Source: Cruorifilaria tuberocauda | Lineage: Eukaryota > Nematoda > Chromadorea > Rhabditida > Onchocercidae | DNA: 64,000 nucleotides | NCBI GenBank assembly: GCA_013365365.1 | Contig: JABVXU010000162.1 | Coordinates: 1-64,000 of the forward strand | Reading direction: 5' to 3' | In this document: positions 63,575-64,000 of the stretch, piece after piece | Position numbering within the stretch: position 1 is the first letter of the stretch | Layout of the letters: each line of letters begins with the position of its first letter | Made by a program: the position numbers and the translations under genes | Notes under the pieces: generated by a model | Seen by the model: only the letters and a program-made list of their open reading frames with translations | What the model was told of the DNA's origin: nothing | Databases searched by the model: none

Positions 63575-64000
63575 GTTAATTTTTGATAGTCTTCAATATT
63601 TGTTATAAAATACTTCTTTTTTTCCTGTTACATTTCTTTGCTGAAAAAAACTGAAATACTATGGCCAATTTGTGTCATCTATTTGCAAAATCACCAGTAC
63701 CATAATTTTCGGTTTGTTGAAAATGTTCATCTCCGAGTAAGATACGACTATAGGCAGAGCAAATTCATGCTTATAAAACTCCTGCTACATCCACTGTTAT
63801 CAGAGAACTTCTATTTCCATTATACGATTGTGTTATTTGTATTAACTAAATTTGACGTTTCTGAGGCATACTGCTACTATGTAGTTACCCTATGAAGTAT
63901 CGAAGTTGGGGTTCATCAGAATTTCTTTTTCGTTTGTGGAAACTTTACTGCAGAGTTCTACTTTAGTTCTTATATAACACTGGGATACTTTTTTCGATTT
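63575..64000 (+). other. TRABID intron, gene continues beyond window
   Basis: After the GTTAAT donor at 63,575 no exon with matching phase and TRABID similarity is recognisable before the window ends. An 85-codon plus frame at 63,638-63,895 has no similarity to the ankyrin or OTU parts. I read this stretch as intron. Confidence 0.5.

Noticed and set aside
1..64000. tRNA genes, rRNA, CRISPR arrays, autonomous transposons
   Set aside because: I scanned for T-loop-like motifs, regularly spaced repeats, terminal repeats and transposase or reverse-transcriptase motifs and found none that held up. A covariance or profile search would be decisive.

Overview
The window looks like nuclear DNA of a nematode, most likely a filarial or other spirurid worm. 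It is strongly A+T-rich. Its genes are cut into many short exons by small introns with GT donors and TTTCAG-type acceptors, and several start codons sit just after an acceptor-like site, as expected for spliced-leader trans-splicing. The species assignment is inference. No bacterial, viral, rRNA, tRNA or CRISPR feature was seen.

Layout: 1-13.9 kb is a gene desert with simple repeats and one G+C-richer island near 7.6-8.4 kb. At 13,987-14,586 (minus) is a two-exon gene for a 147-residue low-complexity protein I cannot name. At 17,034-18,742 (minus) is a NET-family zinc-finger gene (TLP-1/Elbow/NocA/Nlz type), modelled here with four exons and possibly lacking an upstream exon. From 18.7 to 41.9 kb there is about 23 kb with no convincing coding exon and several microsatellites and minisatellites. 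From 41,936 to 45,797 (plus) is a 13-exon TBC1D22 Rab-GAP gene. It converges on a 35-exon DCAF1 (VprBP) gene at 46,982-58,975 (minus). On the plus strand, divergent from DCAF1, a previously unrecognised four-exon gene for a 106-residue protein can be assembled at 60,237-61,709. It is followed by a poly(A) signal and, about 330 bases later, by the start of a TRABID/ZRANB1 deubiquitinase gene that runs out of the window.

Functional picture: the right-hand third holds ubiquitin genes, namely a CRL4 substrate receptor (DCAF1) and a K29/K33/K63-type NZF-OTU deubiquitinase (TRABID), next to a membrane-traffic GAP (TBC1D22). The left-hand two thirds are dominated by one developmental transcription regulator in a large non-coding domain, a setting typical of genes with dispersed enhancers. 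Exon boundaries were derived by hand from splice signals, reading phase and similarity to family members known from memory. All exon phases close except for one ambiguous place in DCAF1 (exons 5-7) and the uncertain last DCAF1 junction.
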